Source of the DNA: Persephonella sp. IF05-L8
GTDB taxonomy: Bacteria; Aquificota; Aquificia; Aquificales; Hydrogenothermaceae
Assembly (NCBI RefSeq): GCF_000703045.1
Contig: NZ_JNLJ01000005.1
Coordinates: 225,023 to 289,022 of the forward strand
Direction of reading: 5' to 3'
DNA length: 64,000 bases
Part shown: positions 44,049 through 54,036 of the stretch, in pieces
Numbering within the stretch: the stretch's first letter is position 1
Layout of the letters: every line of letters starts with the position of its first letter
Translations under genes and position numbers: made by a program
The notes under the pieces: model-generated
Seen by the model: only the letters and a program-made list of their open reading frames with translations
Told to the model about the DNA's origin: nothing
Database searches by the model: none

Positions 44049-46666
44049 AAGAAAGATTTTTCTGTGGAAGCTATTCTTATCTGAAAGAAAAACTCTCTGA
44101 AATTATCATTCAGATAAATAAAAACCAGCCGGGAAGCAAACTTACATTTATAGTCCACTCAAACCAGATGAAACAGGCTTTCAAGGAGTATCTAACAGAT
44201 AAGGCAGGTATACTGGTCAATGCAAAATTTTACACCCCTATTGATATAGCAAAGGAAATTGCAGAAGTAGAGCCTATGCAAAATTTTGAAAAGCAGCTGA
44301 TATTGAAAAAAGTTATGTTTGATAATGGTTTTGAGCTGGAAGGACTTGTTGAGGAATATGGTCTGTTAACCCAGCAGATTAAAGAGTATGAAATATCCAC
44401 AGAAAAAATAAATAATCCTGTAGTCAGAAAAATAGTTCAGGATTATATAAATCTAACAGGAAAAGAGATTATAGACAGGGAAGACACACATAAGATTGCA
44501 ACATCAAAAGACACCAATTTTCAGACTGATTATCTGTTTATAATTGGTATTAAATCAGTTGCCCCTATTCATCAGAAATTATTCAAAAAGCTTAAGAAAC
44601 TTTCTAAAGAAATATTTGTATTTTTGCCATTTTTCTTTGATAGCGGATATTATGAAAACCACGACCATTTCAAAACCCTAAGAGCCTTTTATGAAGAATT
44701 ATCAGAAACTCCACCTGAGATAGAAAAAACAGATAACCCAAATGTAAAAACAGGCAAATATGTATATAGATTTTTCTATGAGGATTTACCTGTGAAAAAT
44801 CCTGATTTACAGGTATATCAGGCGACAGGCATAGAAGAGGAGGTCGAATATGTTGCGATAGATATTGTTGGTAAATTACTTGATGGAGTGCAACCCCATC
44901 AAATAGGAGTTATAATTCCAGATATCCAGAAATATATACCTCAGTTAAAGGAGATTTTCCGAAAATATAACATTCCATATTATCTGTTTGAGGAAAACAG
45001 ATTTTTAGATGACCCGATTTACAGCCGTCTTTTTGGAATTTTTCAAATTAAACTTCAGGAATTCTCAAAGGAAAGTGTGTTGAAGGTTTTATCTCCAGAG
45101 CTTCTGGATTTACCAGATTTAGACAGCTTATATCTGAAAATCCTTCAGGAAAATAATCTGAGTAGCTATCAGGACTGGGAGAGTTTTGTTTTTGAAGGAG
45201 ATAATTCCCCTTTAAAAGAACTCCTCGGGATTTTAAACTCGCTGCCAGAACAGGCAAGTATAAAAGAGTTTATAAAATATTTTGAAGATATAAAGGACAG
45301 GTATACAACCTGTGAAAAATGCAAAGAATTCCTTGAAAATATTTTTGAGTTTTTACTGGAAAACAGAATTTACTCTGAATTTTTCTCAGAAATATCCTAT
45401 AAGGAATTTGTTTCTATAGTAGAAACTTTTTTCAGTCAGGAAAATAAAGAAAACCGCAAAACAGGAGATTTTGTTTCTGTTCTTACCCCTTCAGCTGCAG
45501 AGGGAAATAATTTTGAATATATATATTTTCTGAACCTGAATTCTGGAGTTTATCCTTCACCACTCCGTGAAGAAATCCTTGCTACTGCTTCAGAGCTGGG
45601 AATGGATTATCCCTTTCATGTGCTTATGCAGGAGCTTGCAAATTTTGCAGCAATACTGGACAAAGGCAAACAGATTAAGCTGTTTTACACTGCTACAGAT
45701 ACAGAAAAAAGAAGCCTATACCCATCTGTTTTTGTAAATGAAGTGATTAGAATAACAGAAAAAGAACCTGAAAAAATCCAAGTTCAACCTGTTTTATACA
45801 CTGATTTTGTTTTACACAATGGGGATAAGCTGGCAAGCCCTGTAAGTTATGAATTTACAAAGGAAAATTTTATTTATGACTTTGTAAATATAAAAAAGCC
45901 TATTTCCCCGACAGGCTTTGCTGTTTATGTAAACTGCCCATATAAATACTTCTGGGATGCGATTATTGGAGTAGCTCAGGAAGAAATTGACAGAAGACAA
46001 ATTCCTGCCTATGAGACAGGGAAGTTCATACATGATATTTTATACAGGTATTATAAGGGACAAATTACCACCCAACAGATTGAAAAAGAATTTGAGGAAT
46101 TTTTTGAAAAACAAAAAAGATTTTTACTTCCTGCATATATCCCTGTGGAATACACCAGAATAAAGCTTTTAAAAGAAAAGACCATAGATTTTCTCAAAAA
46201 AGATGAACTCAGGATGAAAGAAAATGGAATAAAAATAGATTTAGAGCTCCTTGAAAAAGAGTTATCAAATGGAATATTCAAAGGCAGAATAGACAGAGCA
46301 GAAAAAGACCCTGAAGGCTTTTATTATATAGCAGATTATAAAACCGGTAATGTAAAAGAATTACATAAAACCTTTGAAAGAGAGTTGAAGAAAAAATACA
46401 TCCAGCTGCTTATATACAAAAAACTTCTTGAACAGGAAGGCAAACAGGTTAAAAATGTGGCGATATTTGCCATAAATGACCATACAAAAAAATATTTTTA
46501 CTTCGGGGAAAATCTTGATTTTACTGCCCTTGAAGAGTATCTGGACGAGATGGTAAATCAGCTTTTCAGCAAAAAATTCCATCCTGAACAAAATGATGAA
46601 TGTAGGTATTGCCCTTACTTAACTTTTTGTCATAGAGACAATATACAGGAGCAGGAAGATGCCTAA
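44045..46666 (+). CDS. addB: AddB-like helicase/nuclease subunit
   Basis: 873 residues. The first two thirds resemble an inactivated UvrD-type helicase (no Walker A; SAAEGNNFEYIYFLNLNSGVYP is the motif-V/VI region). The C-terminal PD-(D/E)XK nuclease is present: GRIDRAEKDPEGFYYIADYKTG, with cysteines VNCPYKY and ECRYCPYLTFC placed as in the iron-sulfur clamp of AddB. With the next gene it should form an AddAB/RexAB complex that resects double-strand breaks. It overlaps both neighbours (4 and 8 bases). Confidence 0.85.
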   Translation: MKERFFCGSYSYLKEKLSEIIIQINKNQPGSKLTFIVHSNQMKQAFKEYLTDKAGILVNAKFYTPIDIAKEIAEVEPMQNFEKQLILKKVMFDNGFELEGLVEEYGLLTQQIKEYEISTEKINNPVVRKIVQDYINLTGKEIIDREDTHKIATSKDTNFQTDYLFIIGIKSVAPIHQKLFKKLKKLSKEIFVFLPFFFDSGYYENHDHFKTLRAFYEELSETPPEIEKTDNPNVKTGKYVYRFFYEDLPVKNPDLQVYQATGIEEEVEYVAIDIVGKLLDGVQPHQIGVIIPDIQKYIPQLKEIFRKYNIPYYLFEENRFLDDPIYSRLFGIFQIKLQEFSKESVLKVLSPELLDLPDLDSLYLKILQENNLSSYQDWESFVFEGDNSPLKELLGILNSLPEQASIKEFIKYFEDIKDRYTTCEKCKEFLENIFEFLLENRIYSEFFSEISYKEFVSIVETFFSQENKENRKTGDFVSVLTPSAAEGNNFEYIYFLNLNSGVYPSPLREEILATASELGMDYPFHVLMQELANFAAILDKGKQIKLFYTATDTEKRSLYPSVFVNEVIRITEKEPEKIQVQPVLYTDFVLHNGDKLASPVSYEFTKENFIYDFVNIKKPISPTGFAVYVNCPYKYFWDAIIGVAQEEIDRRQIPAYETGKFIHDILYRYYKGQITTQQIEKEFEEFFEKQKRFLLPAYIPVEYTRIKLLKEKTIDFLKKDELRMKENGIKIDLELLEKELSNGIFKGRIDRAEKDPEGFYYIADYKTGNVKELHKTFERELKKKYIQLLIYKKLLEQEGKQVKNVAIFAINDHTKKYFYFGENLDFTALEEYLDEMVNQLFSKKFHPEQNDECRYCPYLTFCHRDNIQEQEDA

Positions 46667-49661
46667 TATAAACTACATAGCATCAGCAGGAACAGGGAAA
46701 ACATACAAACTTGTTGAGCTTGTGATAGACAAGGTTTTAAATGAGGATATACCCTTAAAAGATATGCTTATTCTCACATTTTCAGAAAAAGCAGCTACAG
46801 AGATAAAAGAAAGAATAGCCAAAAGAATAAAAGAACTTCTGTCTGAGAACTCACTAAACAAAGGAGAAAAAGTCCGTCTCCACAGGCAGCTGATATTCCT
46901 TGATAACAGTTATATAGGGACATTTCACAGTGTATTTTTGAGATTTTTAAAGAGATTTCCTGAAAAATCAAAAATAGATAATAGTTTTTCAATACTGCCT
47001 GAAGGTCAAATAGACCAGTGGCTTGAACTATTGTTTGACAAATGGATAGAAGCTGATTTTGAAAATGATAAGGACAGATGGGAGGAGATTTTAGGTTTAT
47101 TTGAGGGGAAAATAAATCTGGTTAAAAAATTTCTGAAAGCCTTATACAGTAACCGTTTAAAGCTAAGTTTTTCAGAAATTAACCTTGAAAATCAAAAACA
47201 GGAAATACAGAAAATAAAAAAACAGATTTTTGAAGTAAAAGATGAATTTATTAAAAATCCTATTTATGAAATTTTGAAAAATGCAGAAAAGGAATATCCT
47301 CAGGCTTTCAAATTAAAGCCATCTGAGATTTTGAATGCAATTGAAAATGATGCCATTTTAAGTCTTAGACTGGAAGAATTTTTTATAAAAAAAAGCATAC
47401 CTAACAGTGTTCCAGCAGACCTGAAGAAAGAGCTTAAACAGATAACCAAATCCCCTGAATTTCTGCATCTACAAAACAAACTTATAGGCTTAATCAAAGA
47501 ATACCAGCAGGAATTTGCTGATTATAGAGCAAATCTCATTCTATCCAAATTTTATCAATTCCTTGATTTTGTTAAAAAAGAAAAAACTGAGAAAAAAATA
47601 ATTGATTTTGATGATATTCTCCAGAAAACTTTGGAACTACTTGAGGATAATCAGGCTACAGAACATCTAAAAGACCAGTTTAAATATATATTTGTTGATG
47701 AGTTTCAGGATACAGACAGAATTCAGACAGAAATCTTAAAAAGGATTTCAGACCATAATATATATGTTTTTGGAGACCCTAAACAGTGTATATACACCTG
47801 GAGAAATGCCGACCTTGATATTTATTTTGATTTCTTAGAGAAAAATAATTTTCAGGATAAGATACTTGATACTAACTACAGAAGCACACCACAGCTTGTT
47901 GAGTTTTTTAATAGATTATTTTCTGATACGGAAATTCTGGCACATATCAACGAAGAGTTCAGAAAGCCTGTTAAACCTTCAAAAAACAACAGTATAGAAG
48001 ACCCAGCAGTAAGACTGATTAGCATAAAAGACACCCCTGAAAAGCAGGAGATTACAGCAGAAGCATTTGCAACAGCACAAGTTATAAATCAACTTGTTTT
48101 AAATGGTAGATATGATTACAGGGATATATCCATTTTATTTGACAGGAATGATGATATTAATGAATTTTTAAATATATTCAATCAACTTGGTATCCCTGCA
48201 GTTTCTCTAACAAATATTAGATATTCACAATTACCTGAAATCAGGCTATTAATAGATTGTTTAAGATTTATTGAAAATCCAGAAGACAGCCTTCTGGCAA
48301 CCTGTATTCTAAAATCTCCTGTTGTTCTATCTTCAGATGAGGAAATTTATAAAAATGGTCTAAAGTCTGAACATAGATTTTTCAGATTGTTAAAAGGACT
48401 ATCAGACCAGAAATACAAATTATCAGTAGAGCAAATCATAGACAGGATTTTTCAGGAGTTTCCATTTCTTGAGGTGTTTTCTGTTATGGAGGATGGTCTG
48501 CAGAAAGTAAAAAATCTCAAGATGGTCAAAACACTGGCAAAGAAAAAAACATTTGATAGTATTTCCCTGCAGGAGTTTATCAGATTTTTGGAAGATTATG
48601 AGGCAACTCCTGTTAACTCTAAGGATAATGCTGTTCAACTTATGACAATGCACAAATCAAAGGGATTGCAAAACGAAGTTATTATTATTCCGTTGATATG
48701 GAAAAATTTTAATCTGAAACTTTTTGGGAATATTCATATATATGAAGACAAGCCTCTTATTTACCTGTCAAAAGCAAAAAGCAAGTTATTAAATGATGAA
48801 AATATAGAAAAATTTCTTAAAGACAGGATACTGCAAGAAAAGATTAGATTGTTTTATGTTGCAACCACAAGGGCAAAAGAACAGCTAATATTTATTTCAG
48901 CAAATAACAAGGGAGGTAAGAATTCTATCTTATCCCTGATAAATGAGTTTTTACCTGATAAAACAGGTATACATCACGAGGAATTCAGATATGAAGATAT
49001 AACACCTGAAAGCCAAGCTCAACAAACAGAGCCTATTGATTTACTGCAGCTAAAAGAGGTAGAACAGAAAGAGAAAAAAATAAGAAACATAAGTTTTGAT
49101 AAAGAAAGATTTACCTCGGTAACAAAACTGATGGAGGAAGAGAAAGAAGAAATTAGCTTTGGAAAAAAATCAGAAGAAAATCTGGGAATTTATATCGGAA
49201 TTTTAACCCATGAGGTTCTGGAAGATTTAGATTTTGAGAACTTTTCTACTGAGCAGCTGGAAAAACTTGTTCAGCAGAAAAAAAATATTGTACCCCAGCA
49301 TCTTCAAGAAAAAGTTATCCAGTATGTTGAAGAAATTATGGAGAGATTTCTAAATTCAGAAATATATAAAGAATTAAAAACCAGCCAGATTTTATTCAGA
49401 GAGCTTCCTTTTATTCTAAAGGACAACTCGTCTTTTGTGGAAGGTCGTATAGACATAGTTTATAGAAAAAATAAAAAAATTTATGTAATGGATTTTAAAA
49501 CAAATAGATATGAAAGTCCTCAAGAGAAAGATAATATTATCCGTCAGTATCAAAAGCAAAAGGAATATTATCTAAAAGCAATAAAGAAACTATTTCCTGA
49601 AGAAGATATATATTTTTCGTTAGGATTATTATGGAAAGGGGAAATTGTATTAATACCATAA
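46659..49661 (+). CDS. addA: AddA-like UvrD/REP helicase-nuclease
   Basis: 1000 residues. Helicase motifs in order: Ia/I ASAGTGKTYKL, LTFSEKAATEIKERI, II YIFVDEFQDTDRIQ, III FGDPKQCIYTWR, IV DTNYRSTPQL, V LMTMHKSKGLQNEV, VI LFYVATTRAKEQL. The C-terminal nuclease has FVEGRIDIVYRKNKKIYVMDFKTNRYE (shown in parts here: GRIDIVY and MDFKTN). Helicase motor of the AddAB complex. It overlaps the addB-like gene by 8 bases. Confidence 0.92.
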   Translation: MPNINYIASAGTGKTYKLVELVIDKVLNEDIPLKDMLILTFSEKAATEIKERIAKRIKELLSENSLNKGEKVRLHRQLIFLDNSYIGTFHSVFLRFLKRFPEKSKIDNSFSILPEGQIDQWLELLFDKWIEADFENDKDRWEEILGLFEGKINLVKKFLKALYSNRLKLSFSEINLENQKQEIQKIKKQIFEVKDEFIKNPIYEILKNAEKEYPQAFKLKPSEILNAIENDAILSLRLEEFFIKKSIPNSVPADLKKELKQITKSPEFLHLQNKLIGLIKEYQQEFADYRANLILSKFYQFLDFVKKEKTEKKIIDFDDILQKTLELLEDNQATEHLKDQFKYIFVDEFQDTDRIQTEILKRISDHNIYVFGDPKQCIYTWRNADLDIYFDFLEKNNFQDKILDTNYRSTPQLVEFFNRLFSDTEILAHINEEFRKPVKPSKNNSIEDPAVRLISIKDTPEKQEITAEAFATAQVINQLVLNGRYDYRDISILFDRNDDINEFLNIFNQLGIPAVSLTNIRYSQLPEIRLLIDCLRFIENPEDSLLATCILKSPVVLSSDEEIYKNGLKSEHRFFRLLKGLSDQKYKLSVEQIIDRIFQEFPFLEVFSVMEDGLQKVKNLKMVKTLAKKKTFDSISLQEFIRFLEDYEATPVNSKDNAVQLMTMHKSKGLQNEVIIIPLIWKNFNLKLFGNIHIYEDKPLIYLSKAKSKLLNDENIEKFLKDRILQEKIRLFYVATTRAKEQLIFISANNKGGKNSILSLINEFLPDKTGIHHEEFRYEDITPESQAQQTEPIDLLQLKEVEQKEKKIRNISFDKERFTSVTKLMEEEKEEISFGKKSEENLGIYIGILTHEVLEDLDFENFSTEQLEKLVQQKKNIVPQHLQEKVIQYVEEIMERFLNSEIYKELKTSQILFRELPFILKDNSSFVEGRIDIVYRKNKKIYVMDFKTNRYESPQEKDNIIRQYQKQKEYYLKAIKKLFPEEDIYFSLGLLWKGEIVLIP

Positions 49662-49669
49662 AAAAGTTA

Positions 49670-49698
49670 TTAAAAACTTCCGATAATTATGTTATAAA
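49670..49698 (+). promoter_or_regulatory. Possible promoter of the receptor/c-di-GMP operon
   Basis: TTAAAA (49670-49675), a 17-base spacer, TATAAA (49693-49698), in the 56-base gap before the ATG at 49718. CAGGAAAAG serves as ribosome site. Confidence 0.35.
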
Positions 49699-49717
49699 TT
49701 AATTTCAGGAAAAGCAG

Positions 49718-51631
49718 ATGAAGAAAAGTATAATTTTTGCAACCTGCGGGGCTTTAATATCAGGCGTTGTTTTTGCAGCATCAGAGGAAAGTATGCTTTC
49801 ACTGATAAAAAAATATGAAGAAGCTGCAGACCTATCCAAAAAAACCAGAGAAGAAAGTCTGGGACATATCATAGTTTATACACGAAAAGAATTAGAAACA
49901 ATGCGTGTCTATACCTTAACGGATTTACTCCGAATATTACCTTTAAATAACAATTTACCTAATAATTATGGAGTAGAAACTCTTATATTTCCCGGAGGAG
50001 GAAATAGTATTCCTATTATTTATAGATTATATATAGATGACCATGAAGTAAGTTCAATAAATACCTCCAGTCCATTTTTGACCTACGATAGATATCCTTT
50101 AGACCATATAGACCATGTGGAAGTCTATTATTCATCTGGAGCAATAAGTGTTACAACAGAGCCTTCAAAAATCATAATAAAGTTATATACCAAGAAACCT
50201 GAAAGAGAAAATACTACAAAATTAAGAGGTTCTCTAAGTTCAAAAAAATCATATACATTAGACCTTTTTTCTGCTTATAAACGGGGGAAAAATATTTCTT
50301 ATCTAATTAATTTCAGCAAAGCATACTTTAGATTTCCCAGACCTGAAATTAATGGTCAACCTGTAAGTAGAAACCAGTTTAGAAAAGATTTATTTCTCAA
50401 GTTTATTTATTATAAAACCGAGATTGAACTTTCTTTAGCTGATGTAAAAAGGGGAAGTTTTTTTGGTATGTCTGCCGATAAATCTCCAGACTATGCTTAT
50501 ACCCACTCTTTTGATAGTTACTTAGTACTTTCCCAGAAATTTGATAGAAATACGAAACTTGTTATTTCGTATGATTTCCAAAAAAGAAAACATAAAGAAC
50601 AAAACAAAGCAAGCGATGGAGGGCTTATTATCCCTAAACTTTTCAATCCATCTCAACCTCCTATTGTGGAATATTATGAGAGTTTAAATCTTCACAAATT
50701 TTCTGTTGTTCTGAATAAAAAGATAAAAACCACTAAAAATCTTCTTTTACTGGGAACTTTCTGGAGATATTATGCAGAAGACACGCTGAACAACTATTAT
50801 ATTGATGCTTTAAATACAAAACATGATATAACAGATACCCCCAGGGTAAAAAATTATTATATAGGCTCGGTATATATGGAAAACAGCTATAATATAAATG
50901 ATAAGAATTTAATAATTTTAGGAGCAAATCTGGATAAATTTAAATTTTATGGTCAAAAAAGCAAAGATGAATTAAACTTAAGAGCCGGGTTTATTTCTTT
51001 TATAAACTCAAAGTTAATGTTTAAAAGTTTCATTTCAAGATATTATGTTATTCCTTCTCTACTGATGATTGAGCTGTCTGAAAATAATAAACTTAAGCCT
51101 ATGAAAGTTAATGCATATACAGGAGAGGTAAGATATAAATCAAAACACAATGAAATAAAAGTTTTTGCAGGATATTATCGCATAGATGATATAGTAAAGT
51201 TGGATTATGAGAAGATGGTGTTAATTAACAGTGGTGGCTCTGCGAACTTCCATGAGTACGGAGTTACCCTACGGCGAAATTTTACTGATTACTTATTCTC
51301 AGAGATTAATTATTGGTTTACAGATGTTGGCAAAAATTGTTTTTCTCCAGATAGGGGAGGTTATTTTAGATTAGGAGGAAATTTTGATAAACTGAAGTTA
51401 TACACTGACCTTGTCTATAAAGGGGATTATAAACCTTATGGTATACATATCAAAGAAAGTTATAATCTCAGGCTTTCTGTTTCTTATAATCTGCCTGAGG
51501 GATGGAATTTTACACTCACAGGAGATAACTTACTTAAAAGAGCTGAAAAGAAGGCTTATCTGGGTTTAGATAAAGGAGCTGTATCACTTTATTATAGACA
51601 AATAATATTTACGGTAGAGAAACTATTTTGA
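49718..51631 (+). CDS. TonB-dependent-receptor-like outer-membrane protein
   Basis: 637 residues. A signal peptide ends near VVFAA (about 20), followed by a plug domain: TREESLGHIIVYTRKELETM, TLTDLLRILP and the VEVYYSSGAISVTT segment. The rest alternates aromatic and polar residues as beta-barrel strands and ends in Phe, the usual outer-membrane sorting signal. A helical segment precedes the plug instead of an obvious TonB box. It is followed with overlap by a periplasmic protein and a c-di-GMP enzyme, suggesting a signalling rather than uptake role (inference). Confidence 0.78.
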   Translation: MKKSIIFATCGALISGVVFAASEESMLSLIKKYEEAADLSKKTREESLGHIIVYTRKELETMRVYTLTDLLRILPLNNNLPNNYGVETLIFPGGGNSIPIIYRLYIDDHEVSSINTSSPFLTYDRYPLDHIDHVEVYYSSGAISVTTEPSKIIIKLYTKKPERENTTKLRGSLSSKKSYTLDLFSAYKRGKNISYLINFSKAYFRFPRPEINGQPVSRNQFRKDLFLKFIYYKTEIELSLADVKRGSFFGMSADKSPDYAYTHSFDSYLVLSQKFDRNTKLVISYDFQKRKHKEQNKASDGGLIIPKLFNPSQPPIVEYYESLNLHKFSVVLNKKIKTTKNLLLLGTFWRYYAEDTLNNYYIDALNTKHDITDTPRVKNYYIGSVYMENSYNINDKNLIILGANLDKFKFYGQKSKDELNLRAGFISFINSKLMFKSFISRYYVIPSLLMIELSENNKLKPMKVNAYTGEVRYKSKHNEIKVFAGYYRIDDIVKLDYEKMVLINSGGSANFHEYGVTLRRNFTDYLFSEINYWFTDVGKNCFSPDRGGYFRLGGNFDKLKLYTDLVYKGDYKPYGIHIKESYNLRLSVSYNLPEGWNFTLTGDNLLKRAEKKAYLGLDKGAVSLYYRQIIFTVEKLF

Positions 51632-52086
51632 AAAAGATAGTAATTTTTTTGGTTTTTGTATATGTACTAACTGCATTTGCAGTTGATATAGATGCTGCAA
51701 CTAAGCTGGAGATAAAAATATTAGAAAAACTGGTTCTTGACATTACAGGTAAAAAGAACCCCTTGGTTTATTTTATAGGTCTTTCTAAAAAAAAGGTGAA
51801 TTTACTCACCAGGTATTCTGTATTAAAAAAAGCCAAAACTGAAGCAAGTGCAGATTTTGTATTTATTAAAGATATAAATAAAAAATTCTATGCCACAAAA
51901 CCTACTGTAGCTTTGGATTATTCTTCCTTTAAAAAATGTGAAAATTGCATAGGGCTTTTTACATGGAGAAATGGAAGACCCATATTGCTTTTAATAGAGG
52001 AAAACCTGATTAAATTCCATATATCTTTACCGGAAGATTATAAATATTTTATTGAAAGTAAGAATTTTAATATCGGAAAAAAATGA
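51628..52086 (+). CDS. Small periplasmic protein between the receptor and c-di-GMP genes
   Basis: 152 residues, signal peptide about 1-18. The mature part resembles small YfiR-like (DUF4154-type) periplasmic proteins: a central AxxDFVFI strand, then KKCENCIGLFTWRNGRPILLL and a C-terminal LIKFHISLPEDYK. A CxxC pair (CENC) could form a disulfide, as reported for YfiR. The start is TTG overlapping the receptor stop by 4 bases, and its end overlaps the next gene by 4 bases. In YfiBNR systems the periplasmic protein represses a membrane cyclase. A similar job here is inference. Confidence 0.6.
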   Translation: MKKIVIFLVFVYVLTAFAVDIDAATKLEIKILEKLVLDITGKKNPLVYFIGLSKKKVNLLTRYSVLKKAKTEASADFVFIKDINKKFYATKPTVALDYSSFKKCENCIGLFTWRNGRPILLLIEENLIKFHISLPEDYKYFIESKNFNIGKK

Positions 52087-53981
52087 ATTTTGATTTTAAA
52101 TATAAAAAAAGAAAATTTATATATACAATTTTAGGACTTATAGGCTCTCTTTTAGCCATTCTTTATATTTACAGTAGTATTGTGCCTGCTATTGAGGAAA
52201 AAATAGAGAAAAAAATTATATATAATTCAACTATAGATGTTATCAACGCTATAAAAAATACAATTCGCATGAACCTTCCAAAAGAAGACTTTATTAAAAA
52301 AGTATTGAAAGACAATAACTATAGAAAATCTCTATCCAAAGCCTTATCTGTATTTTTGTCAGATAGACTTGAATACATTTTCTTAATTTTTAGAGATAGA
52401 GGTAAGTATAGATATCTTCTGGATATAAGCAAAAATAATGATAAGCTCTATCCAGGTTTCCTATTTGTACCCCTTTACGATGAAGAAAAAGTATTAGAAA
52501 AGGTAATTAAAGAGAAAAATGAACAGGTTGTAATTCACAAAGATATAAATACTATAGGTATTACCTATTACTTGCCAATAATCCAGGAAAACAAGGTTAA
52601 ATCAGTATTAATCGCTGACTTCTCTTTTGAAACATTAGGAGAGATAAAAAATCTAATGAGCTTTATAAAAGAAATATTATTAGCTGCAGGTATAACCATA
52701 GTAGGATTAATACTTTTTTCTGGCTATTCTTTTTATCGGAATGTTCTCTTAAAGGAAAAGATATTTATTGATTCTCTTACCGGTGTTTATAACAGAAGTT
52801 ATCTGGAAAATTTATATAACTCATTAAATCTAAATGATTATGTTATTTTACTTTTAGACGTAGATTATTTCAAAAACATAAATGATACCTACGGACATCA
52901 AGTTGGAGACGAAATCTTAAAAAATGTCTCAGAGATTTTAAAAGAGAGTTTACGGGGAGAAGATTATATAATTCGGTATGGAGGTGAAGAATTTCTTATT
53001 CTACTCAAAAAAAGTGAAGAGGATAAAGAAGGAAAGTGGGCATTACACGTAGCAGAAAAACTTCTCCAGAAAATAAGGACACACAAATACAAAAATATTA
53101 AAATAACTGCCTCTATTGGTATTAATTTAAATGCTGCCGAAGCAAGAAACCTAACAGATGCAATAAAAAAAGCAGATATAGCACTTTATAAAGCTAAGAA
53201 TAGTGGTAGGGATAGACTTGAAATATATTCTCTCCATGAAGAAAAAGGAAATATTACACTTGCTGAACTAAAAGAAGTATTGGAAAGTAATAAAATTGAA
53301 TGTTGGTATCAGCCCATTATTAATATGAAGACTGGAGAGCCTCTTTATTTTGAGGCTTTAGCGAGAATATATCATCAGGGAGAGTATCTGGTACCAGCAA
53401 GGTTTATAGATTTAATAAAAGGAACATTTATGTATGCGAAATTTACCAAAGCTATAATTGAATATAATATAAAAATACTGCAAGAAAATCCTCAGTTGAA
53501 AGTCAGTATAAATATGTCTCCTTCTGACTTTGTAAATGAAACTACTATAGAGCTTCTACTCTCGGCAAATAAAGATATAGTTAGAAGGCTGAAATTGGAA
53601 GTTCTTGAAACAGAGGAAATTCATAACTATAAATCCTTAAAAACAAATATCAATAAATTAGTAGAAGCCGGATATCAAATAGTGCTGGATGATTTTGGGG
53701 CTGGATATGTAGATTTTTACTATATAACAGATATAGATGCAAAGTATTTAAAGTTAGACGGTTCAATGATTAGACAATTGACAGACAATGAAAGGTATTA
53801 CAAACTTACAAAACATCTTGTTTCCTTCTGTAAGGATATGGATAAAACCCCAATAGCAGAATTTGTGGAAAATAAGAAAATTCTTGACATATTACTTGAA
53901 TTAGGAATAGAGTATGGACAGGGCTACTATTTTTCACGACCTATTCCCATTGAAGAAGTTATTAAAAAATATTTTTCTTGA
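52083..53981 (+). CDS. Membrane GGDEF-EAL protein (c-di-GMP cyclase/phosphodiesterase)
   Basis: 632 residues. Helices at about 12-32 and 195-218 enclose a periplasmic domain of about 160 residues without an obvious Cache signature. GGDEF is intact (RYGGEEFLIL, metal Asp in LLLDVDYFKNIND). EAL is intact too (FEALAR, INMSPSD, LEVLETEE, LDDFGAGY, LKLDGS, EFVEN, GQGYYF). Both activities are thus possible. The operon with a receptor-like and a periplasmic protein suggests control across the envelope. Confidence 0.9.
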   Translation: MNFDFKYKKRKFIYTILGLIGSLLAILYIYSSIVPAIEEKIEKKIIYNSTIDVINAIKNTIRMNLPKEDFIKKVLKDNNYRKSLSKALSVFLSDRLEYIFLIFRDRGKYRYLLDISKNNDKLYPGFLFVPLYDEEKVLEKVIKEKNEQVVIHKDINTIGITYYLPIIQENKVKSVLIADFSFETLGEIKNLMSFIKEILLAAGITIVGLILFSGYSFYRNVLLKEKIFIDSLTGVYNRSYLENLYNSLNLNDYVILLLDVDYFKNINDTYGHQVGDEILKNVSEILKESLRGEDYIIRYGGEEFLILLKKSEEDKEGKWALHVAEKLLQKIRTHKYKNIKITASIGINLNAAEARNLTDAIKKADIALYKAKNSGRDRLEIYSLHEEKGNITLAELKEVLESNKIECWYQPIINMKTGEPLYFEALARIYHQGEYLVPARFIDLIKGTFMYAKFTKAIIEYNIKILQENPQLKVSINMSPSDFVNETTIELLLSANKDIVRRLKLEVLETEEIHNYKSLKTNINKLVEAGYQIVLDDFGAGYVDFYYITDIDAKYLKLDGSMIRQLTDNERYYKLTKHLVSFCKDMDKTPIAEFVENKKILDILLELGIEYGQGYYFSRPIPIEEVIKKYFS

Positions 53982-54036
53982 AAAGGAGAACAGAATAAAA
54001 TATATTTGGAAAAAAAGGAACTAAGGAGCTATATAT

